This document shows, piece by piece, positions 36,651-45,389 of a stretch of 64,000 bases of DNA. A model generated the notes under the pieces. It searched no databases. It saw only the letters and a list, made by a program, of their open reading frames with translations, and was not told where the DNA came from. The DNA lies in NCBI GenBank assembly GCA_023414875.1, contig JAEZMV010000002.1:197248-261247 (forward strand). Direction: 5' to 3'. The first letter of the stretch is position 1, and every line of letters starts with the position of its first letter. Origin of the DNA: Bacillota bacterium (GTDB lineage: Bacteria; Bacillota; Clostridia; Lachnospirales; Lachnospiraceae). The position numbers and the translations under genes were made by a program.

Positions 36651-36784
36651 TTATTCTATATTTATGTCAAAGTATATCATGTGTTTTTCGCTTTGTCAAA
36701 GACTTTCCCACTCAGAATCAATCTAACCTCCCAAGTAACTTATTAATGATTATTCTACTATAATTATGTCTTTGATCTTTTTTT

Positions 36785-36930
36785 TTCGCTCTTTTCGTAT
36801 TAGCTCTTTTCGTATTAGCTCTTTTAGTATTAGCTCTTTTAGTATTAGTTCTTTTAGTATTAGCTCTTTAGGCATTAGCTCTTTAGGCATTAGCCTTTTT
36901 GGTATTAGTTCTTTTGATACTAGCTCTTTT
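36785..36930. repeat. Degenerate 15-bp tandem array upstream of the DUF4846-CapA gene
   Basis: About nine copies of AGCTCTTTTAGTATT-like units occur, with variants TTTTCGTATT, TTTAGGCATT and TTTTTGGTATT. The period is almost constantly 15, so one frame encodes a Ser/Phe/Ile pentapeptide repeat. That frame has no ribosome binding site and was not called a gene. Confidence 0.9.
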
Positions 36931-37173
36931 TATTTGGCCCTGCTTCTAACATATATTAGAATATACCCATCCTATTTATTTATACCTTTTCCAAATGTTT
37001 TTATTACTCACATCCCTCATATAAATTGTTTACTTTATGTTTATAATATATCTATTTACTTTATTTTACATATTATTGATTTTATTCGTAGAAATAACCC
37101 TTCTTCTATGTTATAATCATATTAATTTATGGCAAGTATTGAAATATATAATGATACCTTGATTGGAGTTCTT

Positions 37174-39225
37174 ATGAATAAACCTTATTTAAAATTATAC
37201 CTAAAGAAGATTAAAAAATACAGTTGTATTTTATTATGTCTAATTTCAGTGTTTTCTATAACCGCCTGCAAATCTACGAAGGACAAGCCGCCAATTATTG
37301 TGGACGAGAAAAACATAGAACAGGATACAAAAGACTATACTGCTAATCCGACAAAAGAACCTACTCCTACAAAACAGGAGAAGGAAGTAATCTCTAATGA
37401 AGTTATTTCCATGATTGATTCTACCGGAACTACCCTGGACACCAGAATTCATGCCCCGGTTGGCTTTACGAGAATCCCATCCGTTCCCACGGAATTAACC
37501 GGGTTTCTTCGCGGGTTTCCTCTGAAAGAAGCGGGCAGTGAAGTTTTGCTATATGATGGTCTTCCAAAAGAATATCAAGATGGTCATATTGGTATTTTCA
37601 ATCTTGATATCGGTGATCGTGACCTTCAGCAATGTGCTGATTCCATAATGCGTATCTATGCAGAGTATTATTGGTCTATCGAAGCCTATGACAAGATAGC
37701 CTTTCATTTAACCAATGGTTTCTTAATGGAATATACTAAATGGCGGGATGGAAATCGTCTAGTCGTTGAAGGAAATGATGTCAGTTGGAATAAATCAAAG
37801 GAGTATGATGCTTCCTATGATACTTTTACCAATTATTTAATGAATGTGTTTACCTATGCTGGTACCTTATCCTTATCCGAAGAAACAGTACCGATTACCT
37901 TGGAAGAATTGAAGCCGGGTGATATGTTTCTCGAGGGTGGCAGCCCGGGTCATTGCGTATTGGTAGTTGATATCGCTGAGGACAAGGAGGGTAACCGCTG
38001 CTATTTACTAGCTCAGGGCTATATGCCGGCACAGGACTTCCATATCCTTAAAAATCCGCTTCATACAGAAGATCCCTGGTACTATGCCTCTGAAATAACC
38101 TATCCCTTAAAGACTCCGCAATGGACCTTTGATGAGGGCTCGTTGGTTCGGTGGGGTGATTTTCCGCTAAACGAATCAAATACAACGGAGGCAAATGTTT
38201 CTCAAATTACCTTGCTTGCGGTTGGTGACAATTTAATACACTCTCAAGTAATCGACAGCGGAAAGAAGGAGGATGGCAGCTACAATTTTGATCACCTATA
38301 TTCTAATGTAAAGGATGAGATTTCCGAAGCGGATATAGCAATTGTTAATCAGGAAACTATTCTAGGTGGGTCAGACTTTGAATATACCGGTTACCCTAGC
38401 TTTAATTCTCCAACTGAAATCGGTGATGCTCTTATAAATGCAGGCTTTGATGTTATTCTTCATGCTACAAACCACACCATGGATATGGGCTTATCCGGGG
38501 TCGAAAATACGTTAGCCTTCTGGGGTCAGCATTCTGAAATCAATGTATTGGGTATTAATAACAGCAGAGAAAAAAGAGAGCAGATCCCAATCGTAGAAAA
38601 AAACGGGATTAAGCTTGCCCTATTAAATTATACGTTTAGTCTAAATGGTTATTCCGTTCCGGAGAATAAGCCCTATCTGGTTAATATGCTGGATAAAGAG
38701 CAAATGGCCGAGGACATTGAAAAAGCAGAAAAACTGGCCGACCTTACTATTGTATTCCCTCATTGGGGAACGGAATATGTGTATGAGCCAACAAATTCCC
38801 AAAAGGATCTGACGAAGTTCTACTATGATCATGGAGTGGATCTCGTAATCGGCACTCATCCTCATGTGATTGAGCCGGTAGAATGGGTGGAAACCACAGA
38901 AAACAAACGCATGCTGGTCTATTACTCCTTAGGCAATTTTATGTCCTACCAGAAGGAAGCACCAAGAATGCTTGGAGGAATGGCTAATATCACAATTACA
39001 AAGGATGATACCGGCACTTATATCAGTGAGGCCTCCATCACTCCCATCATAACCCATTATGAGAATGGTCCTGTTGACTATCACTATGCTATCTATAAAT
39101 TGGATGATTACAACGAAGAGCTAGCCAAAATTCATGGTGTTTCTGAGATAGCAAAAAATGGTGCTCTTACTTATCAAGATACCTATGATCTTGCCACGAA
39201 GGTTCTTAGTCCTTGGTACCGATAA
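37174..39225 (+). CDS. DUF4846 - CapA (PGA_cap) fusion lipoprotein
   Basis: This 683-aa lipoprotein has its lipobox (SITAC) near residue 30, then a Thr/Pro/Lys-rich linker. A DUF4846-like domain spans about 70-340 (LRGFPLKEAGSEVLLYDG, then GGSPGHCVLVVDIA and LLAQGYMPAQDFHIL). A CapA-type metallophosphatase-like domain follows from about 345 (LLAVGDNLIH, NQET, ATNHTMDMG, FPHWGTEY, GTHPHVIEP). CapA proteins act in poly-gamma-glutamate synthesis, but no capBC lies nearby. I chose the ATG at 37174 because GGAG precedes it. Likely an exported cell-surface enzyme; substrate unknown. Confidence 0.85.
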   Translation: MNKPYLKLYLKKIKKYSCILLCLISVFSITACKSTKDKPPIIVDEKNIEQDTKDYTANPTKEPTPTKQEKEVISNEVISMIDSTGTTLDTRIHAPVGFTRIPSVPTELTGFLRGFPLKEAGSEVLLYDGLPKEYQDGHIGIFNLDIGDRDLQQCADSIMRIYAEYYWSIEAYDKIAFHLTNGFLMEYTKWRDGNRLVVEGNDVSWNKSKEYDASYDTFTNYLMNVFTYAGTLSLSEETVPITLEELKPGDMFLEGGSPGHCVLVVDIAEDKEGNRCYLLAQGYMPAQDFHILKNPLHTEDPWYYASEITYPLKTPQWTFDEGSLVRWGDFPLNESNTTEANVSQITLLAVGDNLIHSQVIDSGKKEDGSYNFDHLYSNVKDEISEADIAIVNQETILGGSDFEYTGYPSFNSPTEIGDALINAGFDVILHATNHTMDMGLSGVENTLAFWGQHSEINVLGINNSREKREQIPIVEKNGIKLALLNYTFSLNGYSVPENKPYLVNMLDKEQMAEDIEKAEKLADLTIVFPHWGTEYVYEPTNSQKDLTKFYYDHGVDLVIGTHPHVIEPVEWVETTENKRMLVYYSLGNFMSYQKEAPRMLGGMANITITKDDTGTYISEASITPIITHYENGPVDYHYAIYKLDDYNEELAKIHGVSEIAKNGALTYQDTYDLATKVLSPWYR

Positions 39226-39235
39226 TAGAATCAAA

Positions 39236-39288
39236 TAAGGTTGACCAAAAAGGTACATCCCTATGGATATACGTTTTAGTCAACCTTA
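39236..39288 (+). terminator. Terminator after the DUF4846-CapA gene
   Basis: TAAGGTTGAC (39236-39245) pairs with GTCAACCTTA (39279-39288), followed by a moderately T-rich tail. Confidence 0.65.
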
Positions 39289-39454
39289 CTTTATAATTCT
39301 ACCCTCTCGCTTCCCCAGCTTCCATCCTCTGGTAATACCTTCTCTAGTACTAACCTTATTAATAATAGCAAGTATTGGCAATAATGTCAATAGGTTATAC
39401 CCTTTATAAAATATCTTTGTGTAAATATACCCAAAGAATTTCCTAAATATTCTA

Positions 39455-40468
39455 TTAGCTACAATAGCCGTTTGGATTCATACTCTGCCAACGATAGGAA
39501 TCCTCACACATTTTATCAATCCCTCGTTCAGCTCTCCATCCCAGTTCCTTCCAGGCTTTTGTAGGATCAGCATAAGTGATTGCGATATCCCCGGATCTTC
39601 TGGGTTTAATAACATAAGGAAGTGTTTTATGACACGCCTTCTCATAATTCCTTATCACATCCAGCACACTATAGCCCACTCCCGTCCCCAAATTATAGGT
39701 AACCAGCCCGGGCTTCATATTTAGCTTCTCGATAGCCTTTATATGACCAAGTGCTAAATCTACCACATGGATATAATCTCTAATGCCGGTACCATCCGGT
39801 GTATCATAATCATCTCCGAATATATTAACAACGTCAAGAATACCTGCTGCAACCTTTGCAATATAAGGTACTAAATTGTTTGGAAGCCCGTTCGGATCTT
39901 CCCCTATTTCACCGCTTTCATGAGCTCCGATCGGATTAAAATATCTAAGAATAGCAATATTCCAGGTGGAATCTGATTGATAGATGTCTCTCAACATATC
40001 TTCTATGATTAATTTAGTACGTCCATACGGATTCGTTACTGATAGCGGAAAATCTTCCGTTACCGGAACCGTCTCTGGGGCTCCATATACGGTAGCTGAA
40101 GATGAGAAAACGAGATTTTTTACATTACACTCCTGCATCGTTTCCAATAATGTTATGGTTCCGCTAATATTATTTTTAAAATATGTCAGAGGCATCTGGC
40201 AGGATTCTCCTACTGCTTTTAATCCCGCAAAATGAATGACTGAATCAATCTTCTCTTCGTTAAAAATCGTAAGTAACTTCTCTTTATTCAGTATATCCGC
40301 TTCATAAAAATGTATTTTCTTTCCAGTAATTTTCTCAACCCTATTCACTGACTCCATCCCAGAGTTACTTAAATTATCAACAACTACCACTTCATGTCCT
40401 GCATTGAAAAGCTCTACATTCGTGTGACTGGCAATAAAACCGGCTCCTCCGGTAACTAAAATCTTCAT
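39455..40468 (-). CDS. galE: UDP-glucose 4-epimerase
   Basis: This 337-aa extended short-chain dehydrogenase interconverts UDP-glucose and UDP-galactose. The NAD loop TGGAGFIAS spans residues 6-14. SSSATVYG and the YGRTK catalytic Tyr/Lys pair are present, and length is typical. I chose the ATG at 40468 because it gives the standard N-terminus. An in-frame ATG at 40543 would add 25 residues without family support. The best ribosome binding site (GGAGG at 40496-40492) instead faces a four-codon frame at 40485-40471 that ends two bases before the galE ATG. Confidence 0.94.
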   Translation of the reverse strand: MKILVTGGAGFIASHTNVELFNAGHEVVVVDNLSNSGMESVNRVEKITGKKIHFYEADILNKEKLLTIFNEEKIDSVIHFAGLKAVGESCQMPLTYFKNNISGTITLLETMQECNVKNLVFSSSATVYGAPETVPVTEDFPLSVTNPYGRTKLIIEDMLRDIYQSDSTWNIAILRYFNPIGAHESGEIGEDPNGLPNNLVPYIAKVAAGILDVVNIFGDDYDTPDGTGIRDYIHVVDLALGHIKAIEKLNMKPGLVTYNLGTGVGYSVLDVIRNYEKACHKTLPYVIKPRRSGDIAITYADPTKAWKELGWRAERGIDKMCEDSYRWQSMNPNGYCS

Positions 40469-40470
40469 CT

Positions 40471-40485
40471 CTAATCTAGTATCAT
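40471..40485 (-). other. Four-codon upstream frame before galE
   Basis: GGAGG, six bases, then ATG-ATA-CTA-GAT-TAG, ending two bases before the galE ATG. It may let ribosomes terminate and restart at galE, or may mark an old frameshift. Confidence 0.5.
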
Positions 40486-40760
40486 GTAATTCCTCCGTAA
40501 TATTACATGGTACGCTCCCTTCTCCATTTTCTTCTATTTCCATGCTTCATCTAAAATATATGAATGTTGTATTTTTAATATAGTTTGTTACTCATTTTAA
40601 CTTATATTACCCTGCTTTAAAATAGTGAAAAAGTTTTAGCATAATTTGGAAATTCTTCCAGTAATACAGTAATTTAACTTTTATAGCAATGTGCTAGAAT
40701 CTGTAGATATCTGATAACAAAATACATACCCCCTTGCCTGACATTAGAGAGGAAGACCAC

Positions 40761-41807
40761 ATGAGAAGGTATTCTACATATCGTTACCCCCTATTGCTTT
40801 TTACAGTATTACTAAGCTTAAGTCTGTCTGCTTGTAGCTCGAGTCTTTATAAGCCTATTGTAAATGTACATAATACAGCTACTGCTTCTACTGAATCACA
40901 AACTCAGGAACCTCAGGAGTTAAGCTCTACGACAATAATTCCTATCGATCCTGTCACTTCAGAAGAAACCGCCTCTCCCTCCCCTGAAAAGGAAATCCCT
41001 AACTCCTGGGAAATGCTTAAGGTCCGGGATGTCACAATTTCCATAGGTGACAGTGAACAGGCTGTCCGTAAGAAACTAGGTCAACCAAGCCGCATCGATG
41101 AAACTGAATATACATTCAAATATTACATCTATAATAATGATTATAATCGCCTTTTATTTATTGCGATTGATCAGGACAAGGTGGTTGGTTTCTATACCGA
41201 CTCAATTGACTTTAATTATAATAATATCAGCTCCGGATCAAGTATTCAAGAGGTTGAAAACGCTCTTGATTCTAATTTTTCTCTACAGGCTGTCCTTTCG
41301 AAGTCTACGGAGCAATATTCGATTAAGGTGCTGATGGATATTCTTCAAACTAATAAAGTGACCGCTATCTTTGTACTTGATACCCAGGTGGAAAAGGATG
41401 AATATACCGAAGCTGTAATGAAAGGTGTAGAGCTTATGATATATGATTTAACAAATTCAGCACGGGTAAGAAATCAGGTTGCTATTTTGTCCTGGTCTTC
41501 CTCTGCTGCTATCGCATCCAGAAAGCATAGTATTGATATGGCTACTAATGGCTACTTCAACCATACGAATCTTCAATTAAAAAATCCGGGTGAACGTATC
41601 AAGGAACAAGGGATTTATTATAAAACCTGTGGCGAAAACATTATCGCCGGTTATGGTACCGCGATATTATCGAATCACGGGTGGTATAATTCTGTAAGTC
41701 ATAGAAAGAATATGCTTAATCCTAAGTTCAGGTATTTGGGCGTAGGGTTTACATACCAAGAAGACAGCGATTATAAAACATATATTACTCAAAATTTTTT
41801 TGGCTAA
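40761..41807 (+). CDS. CAP (SCP/PR1-like) domain lipoprotein
   Basis: This 348-aa lipoprotein has its lipobox (LSAC) near residue 25, then a Thr/Ser-rich linker. A CAP-associated N-terminal domain spans about 85-215 (GDSEQAVRKKLGQPSRID) and a CAP domain about 220-348 (HSIDMATNGYFNHTN, GENIIAGYG, GWYNSVSHRKNMLNPKFRYLGVGF). The His and Glu residues of the CAP cavity are visible. Family members in Clostridia and bacilli are exported and often linked to spores or envelope; the activity is unknown. The start at 40761 has AGAGGAAG before it. Confidence 0.88.
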   Translation: MRRYSTYRYPLLLFTVLLSLSLSACSSSLYKPIVNVHNTATASTESQTQEPQELSSTTIIPIDPVTSEETASPSPEKEIPNSWEMLKVRDVTISIGDSEQAVRKKLGQPSRIDETEYTFKYYIYNNDYNRLLFIAIDQDKVVGFYTDSIDFNYNNISSGSSIQEVENALDSNFSLQAVLSKSTEQYSIKVLMDILQTNKVTAIFVLDTQVEKDEYTEAVMKGVELMIYDLTNSARVRNQVAILSWSSSAAIASRKHSIDMATNGYFNHTNLQLKNPGERIKEQGIYYKTCGENIIAGYGTAILSNHGWYNSVSHRKNMLNPKFRYLGVGFTYQEDSDYKTYITQNFFG

Positions 41808-41897
41808 GTAGCAGATAAAATAAAAACTTGCGAAATCCGCATAAGTATTTTATTCTTACTAGTAGTAATATTATTTTACAGAAGGTGTGATGAAATT

Positions 41898-42707
41898 ATG
41901 GACAAGCAGTTATTTGAAATGGTCTGTGAAGAAGTGATTGGTCAAAGGCAGGGGATGAACGGTATTGGAACTTTAAGTGAAAAAACAGTTCATTCCGTAT
42001 TAAAAAGCTATCTTTCTCCTGATAGTATCAATCATGAGATTAAAGTTGGTGGATTTGTCGCAGATATCTGTACCGGCAATGAGATAATCGAGATACAGAC
42101 CCGTAGTTTCGATAAGCTTCGCAGAAAGCTTCATTCCTTTCTTTCCTTTGCACCTGTGACAATTGTATATCCCATCCCCAATATCAAATGGATTCGCTGG
42201 GTTAATCCACAAACCGGAGAAATTAGTCCACCACGCAAATCACCAAAGATCGGAAGCTGCTATACTATTTTTCCAGAATTGTATAAGATTAAGGATTTTC
42301 TAGTGAATCCGAATCTACGATTTAAGATTGTTCTAATGAATGTAGAGGAATATCGATTTTTAGATGGCTGGAGTAAAGATAAAAAGAAAGGTTCTACCCG
42401 CTGTGACCGAATTCCAACCGAATTAGTAGAGGAACTGCAGATCACCTCAATAGAGGACTATAAGGTGTTAATTCCAGATACCCTTACCGAAGAATTTACC
42501 TCCAGAGATTTTAAGAAAGCTTCCGGTCTTCCATTGCACCATACACAAACCGCCCTTAATATTCTTCATTATATCGGTGTTGTGGATCGAATAGGGAAAA
42601 AGGGGAATTCCTTCGTCTATATAAGAACTACTTCTGAAATAGCAAATAAGACGGATAGTACGAAAAAAGCAAAAAGAAAGAATGCAAAATACGTACCGGT
42701 TTCATAA
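41898..42707 (+). CDS. Unrecognised protein, PD-(D/E)XK-like N-half and winged-helix-like C-terminus
   Basis: I do not firmly recognise this 269-aa protein. Residues about 50-75 (HEIKVGGFVADICTGNEIIEIQTRSFDKL) resemble a PD-(D/E)XK nuclease core, with Asp, then Glu-x-Gln on the next strand. The C-terminal quarter (DFKKASGLPLHHTQTALNILHYIGVVDRIG) looks like a winged helix. A Lys-rich tail follows. The nuclease reading is an inference from spacing only, as the usual Lys is replaced by Gln. It has a GAAGGTG ribosome site and stands alone, with no methylase or CRISPR genes nearby. Confidence 0.6.
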   Translation: MDKQLFEMVCEEVIGQRQGMNGIGTLSEKTVHSVLKSYLSPDSINHEIKVGGFVADICTGNEIIEIQTRSFDKLRRKLHSFLSFAPVTIVYPIPNIKWIRWVNPQTGEISPPRKSPKIGSCYTIFPELYKIKDFLVNPNLRFKIVLMNVEEYRFLDGWSKDKKKGSTRCDRIPTELVEELQITSIEDYKVLIPDTLTEEFTSRDFKKASGLPLHHTQTALNILHYIGVVDRIGKKGNSFVYIRTTSEIANKTDSTKKAKRKNAKYVPVS

Positions 42708-42754
42708 TTTTCCATATATGACTAGCAAAATTTATTAATTTTTGCGGAAATCTG

Positions 42755-42837
42755 TGGTATACTATGACTTAGTTAAAGATACCAATTTATGAAGGAGGTT
42801 TAAGGGATTGAACTAAGCTGTTACGATCCTAAATATC
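42755..42837 (+). promoter_or_regulatory. Promoter and leader of the S1-type gene
   Basis: An extended -10 (TG-G-TATACT, 42755-42763) lies upstream. A strong AAGGAGG (42792-42798) then sits 40 bases before the S1 ATG, too far to serve it; it instead faces TTG-AAC-TAA at 42808-42816. No purine-rich site lies close to the ATG at 42838. Confidence 0.5.
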
Positions 42838-43854
42838 ATGAGTGAAGAGACTAAATTTAATAACGAAAACGAAGTGAACTTAGAGAACCAGAAGCTTGAA
42901 AGTGAAGTATCACAAAGTAGTGAAGCAGAGACGGTAGAAATTCCGGAAGTTATCCCTTCGATGGATGAATTCAAGGAGGAGATCGCCCGCTCTTTTAAGA
43001 AAATAAAGGAAGGAGATATCCTAAAGGGAACCGTAATCGGTATTTCTGAAACAGAAGTAGTTCTGGACCTCGGCTACTATACGGAAGGCATCATAAAGCT
43101 GGAAGAGTTAAGCAATGATCCCGGCTTTTCCATTAAAGCTGATGTAACAATCGGTGAAGAGATATCTGCAACCGTTCTTCGGGAGGATGACGGTCAAGGT
43201 CACATTCTCCTCTCTAGAAAACGTGCTGATGATATCCTGGCATGGGAGCACCTGAAGGATGCTATGAGTCAGAAAAAGGTTGTGCGCGTAAAAATATCGC
43301 AAGCCGTTAATGGCGGTGTCGTAACCTATTTATATGGTGTACGTGGCTTTATCCCTGCTTCTCAGCTGTCATTAACCTATGTTGAGGATCTTAGTGCCTG
43401 GGTTGGCAAGGAAATCGATGTTATTGTTATTACTGCTTCTGCTGACGATATGAAATTAGTTTTATCAGGAAAAGAAGTAGAACGTGATCTTGAGAGGAAG
43501 GATAAGAATAGTAAGATTTCCCGTCTACAAACCGGAATTGTCACCACCGGAACGGTTGAAAAAATAGCACCCTATGGTGCTTTCATCAATATCGGAGATG
43601 GTCTCACAGGCCTAGTCCATATCTCTCAAATTTGTGGCCGAAGAATTAAATCCCCGAATGAAGTAATAAAAGAAGGGGAAACTGTAACCGTAAAAATCAT
43701 AGATATTAAGGAAGGTAAAATCAGCCTTAGTATGAAAGCGGTAGAAGAGAAAGAAGATGTCATCGAGGATGTGGAAGAAGCACCCTCTACCTATACCTCG
43801 GGAGAAGAAGCAACAACCGGACTTGCTGCTTTACTGAAAAACATTAAATTATAA
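42838..43854 (+). CDS. S1-type RNA-binding protein (30S ribosomal protein S1-like)
   Basis: This 338-aa protein has an acidic N-terminal 40 residues and three S1 OB-fold domains at about 55-125, 140-205 and 230-300. The last, GTVEKIAPYGAFINIGDGLTGLVHIS, is a textbook S1 repeat. Proteobacterial S1 has six domains and gram-positive forms usually three or four. It may bind mRNA at the ribosome or act as a separate RNA-binding factor. In many Clostridia an S1 module is fused to IspH; here it stands alone. The start lacks a near ribosome binding site. Confidence 0.88.
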   Translation: MSEETKFNNENEVNLENQKLESEVSQSSEAETVEIPEVIPSMDEFKEEIARSFKKIKEGDILKGTVIGISETEVVLDLGYYTEGIIKLEELSNDPGFSIKADVTIGEEISATVLREDDGQGHILLSRKRADDILAWEHLKDAMSQKKVVRVKISQAVNGGVVTYLYGVRGFIPASQLSLTYVEDLSAWVGKEIDVIVITASADDMKLVLSGKEVERDLERKDKNSKISRLQTGIVTTGTVEKIAPYGAFINIGDGLTGLVHISQICGRRIKSPNEVIKEGETVTVKIIDIKEGKISLSMKAVEEKEDVIEDVEEAPSTYTSGEEATTGLAALLKNIKL

Positions 43855-43892
43855 TATCAGACCAATAGGACGTAATTTTCCTATGGTAAAAA

Positions 43893-43935
43893 AGGCTTTG
43901 AAGAAACTGTACTTATTACAGAGTCTTCAAAGCCT
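43893..43935. terminator. Hairpin between the S1-type gene and the alarmone synthetase gene
   Basis: AGGCTTTGAAGA (43893-43904) pairs perfectly with TCTTCAAAGCCT (43924-43935); AT-rich sequence flanks it on both sides, so it may end both convergent transcripts. Confidence 0.75.
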
Positions 43936-44006
43936 CTTAATTAAAATGGTATAATTTCCATGATATAAAGAACTAAAAATGCTAAGGCACTTAGGCCCAA
44001 AATATT

Positions 44007-44846
44007 CTATGCTCTAAAACCAAACAAGATACGTTTTCGCCCAGCCTTACCGGTATCTGATGTTTTCTCACTGTCCTTTATAGAAATGTTATCTGCTGCC
44101 TTTGCCGTTGTCTCTTCTATAGAGGTTAATTCCTCCTCTTCTATTACAGTTCCAAACGACTCTGCAACTACAGAATTGTATGTTTCAGCAACTTCTTCGT
44201 CAAATTCTTCCAGGCGATCTTTGCTTAAAACTTTAATTTCTTCATTTAGGCTAAGCATCTTCTGATCCAGATAAGCTACAATTTCGGAGCATTCCTTCAG
44301 TTCTTTCCTTATATGCTCGGGTGCATTTCCTTCAAACTTATAATAAATCTTGTGTTCAAGACTTGCCCAAAAATCCATGGCAATGGTTCGAATCTGAATC
44401 TCTACCTTTGTATCTATGGTTCGATCAGATAGAAATACTGGTGTCGATACAATCATATGATAGCTTGTATAACCATTTTCTTTCGGACGCATGATATAAT
44501 CTTTAATTTTAAGTACTTTTATGTCTCCTTGCTTTGCTATTAGGTCAGCAATACGATATATGTCCGAAGTAAAGGAGCAAATAATTCGGATTCCCGCCAC
44601 ATCATTTACATATTTGACGATATTCTCTACCGTCAGATCCTTTTGATTATGCCGCAGCTTCTTAGCGATACTTTGAGGAGATTTAATTCTTGAAGTAATA
44701 TGTTCAATTGGATTATATTGATGAGCCAATTTAAACTCGTTATTTAATATTTCAAGCTTTGTATTAATTTCCTTTAATGCTGCATCGTACAAAAGCAGCG
44801 CACTACTCCAATCCTTTACCTCATTATAAAACATGGGGAGATCCAT
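44007..44846 (-). CDS. Small alarmone synthetase (RelQ/YjbM-like GTP pyrophosphokinase)
   Basis: This 279-aa protein contains only the RelA/SpoT synthetase domain (about 45-195). Visible are the ATP-binding RIKSPQSIAKKL, the DVAGIRIICSFTSDIYRIADLI core, ENGYTSYHMIV and VEIQIRTIAMDFWASLEHKIYYKF. It makes (p)ppGpp from ATP and GDP/GTP in the cytoplasm; there is no HD hydrolase or TGS domain. The C-terminal 60 residues are an acidic tail not seen in all RelQ proteins. It is monocistronic and read towards the S1-type gene. Confidence 0.92.
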   Translation of the reverse strand: MDLPMFYNEVKDWSSALLLYDAALKEINTKLEILNNEFKLAHQYNPIEHITSRIKSPQSIAKKLRHNQKDLTVENIVKYVNDVAGIRIICSFTSDIYRIADLIAKQGDIKVLKIKDYIMRPKENGYTSYHMIVSTPVFLSDRTIDTKVEIQIRTIAMDFWASLEHKIYYKFEGNAPEHIRKELKECSEIVAYLDQKMLSLNEEIKVLSKDRLEEFDEEVAETYNSVVAESFGTVIEEEELTSIEETTAKAADNISIKDSEKTSDTGKAGRKRILFGFRA

Positions 44847-45132
44847 CTCATCACAACCTTATCTTTGTATAGTCTGTCTAAAAAATCGAACAAGTAATGT
44901 TCATAATTTGTTCACTAATATCATTATATCATAGAAATATGAACAATTCTTGAAGTTTTTTATTCTTAATCAAAAATTAAGAAATTGATTCTTTATGTGG
45001 TCTTCTAATCTCTTCTACTAATATTATAACGATTCTAGAATTGTTTTTACTACAAAACATTATAACTTTTAATAAATAAAGTATGTAATTATAAGGATTT
45101 TATAACATTAATAAAATTAATAAAAAAACTTA

Positions 45133-45162
45133 TTGACAATTTAGCCAGTATATGGCTATAAT
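45133..45162 (+). promoter_or_regulatory. Consensus sigma-A promoter of the ABC exporter leader
   Basis: TTGACA (45133-45138) and TATAAT (45157-45162) are both perfect consensus, 18 bases apart. It is the strongest promoter match in the window. The 44847-45132 stretch before it is very AT-rich and shows no gene. Confidence 0.85.
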
Positions 45163-45197
45163 AGTTGCAGACTATTACAGAAAGTGAGGTAAAACAT

Positions 45198-45281
45198 ATG
45201 AAATTAAGAACTACAGTCCATAACATCAACTTCATACAGAATTCTTTATGTGATATTACCTCATGGATTCGAAAAAATTAG
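45198..45281 (+). CDS. 27-aa leader peptide ahead of the ABC exporter
   Basis: This short frame begins with ATG at 45198, with GTGAGG eight bases upstream, and ends with TAG at 45281. The peptide starts MKLRTTVHNINF and ends SWIRKN. It lies 36 bases after a perfect promoter and 76 bases before a terminator, with the exporter genes beyond. This is the layout of the B. subtilis bmrB leader before bmrCD, where ribosome stalling controls read-through. Translation of the frame is inferred from the ribosome binding site and context. Confidence 0.65.
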   Translation: MKLRTTVHNINFIQNSLCDITSWIRKN

Positions 45282-45357
45282 ACTGTTTATTTATGCCCCG
45301 TTCCGGCCGTTACCATCAGCTACGGAGATAATGCAACCATATTTTTTTGATATTTAT

Positions 45358-45389
45358 GCCGCGGTATATCATACTGCGGCTTATTTTTT
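45358..45389 (+). terminator. Attenuator terminator in the ABC exporter leader
   Basis: GCCGCGGTAT (45358-45367) pairs with ATACTGCGGC (45371-45380) with one G-U, followed by TTATTTTTT. It lies upstream of the exporter genes and downstream of the leader peptide. GATATTACC (45252-45260), inside the leader frame, can pair with GGTATATC (45363-45370) and so compete with the terminator. Confidence 0.8.

Noticed and set aside
36766..37116. Plus-strand frame encoding a Ser-Phe-Ser-Ile pentapeptide repeat
   Set aside because: Product of the 15-bp array keeping frame by period; no ribosome binding site and an AT-rich random-looking tail.
41898..42707. Restriction endonuclease of a defence island
   Set aside because: No methylase, helicase or other defence gene is adjacent and the catalytic Lys of the motif is missing, so only a nuclease-like fold is proposed.
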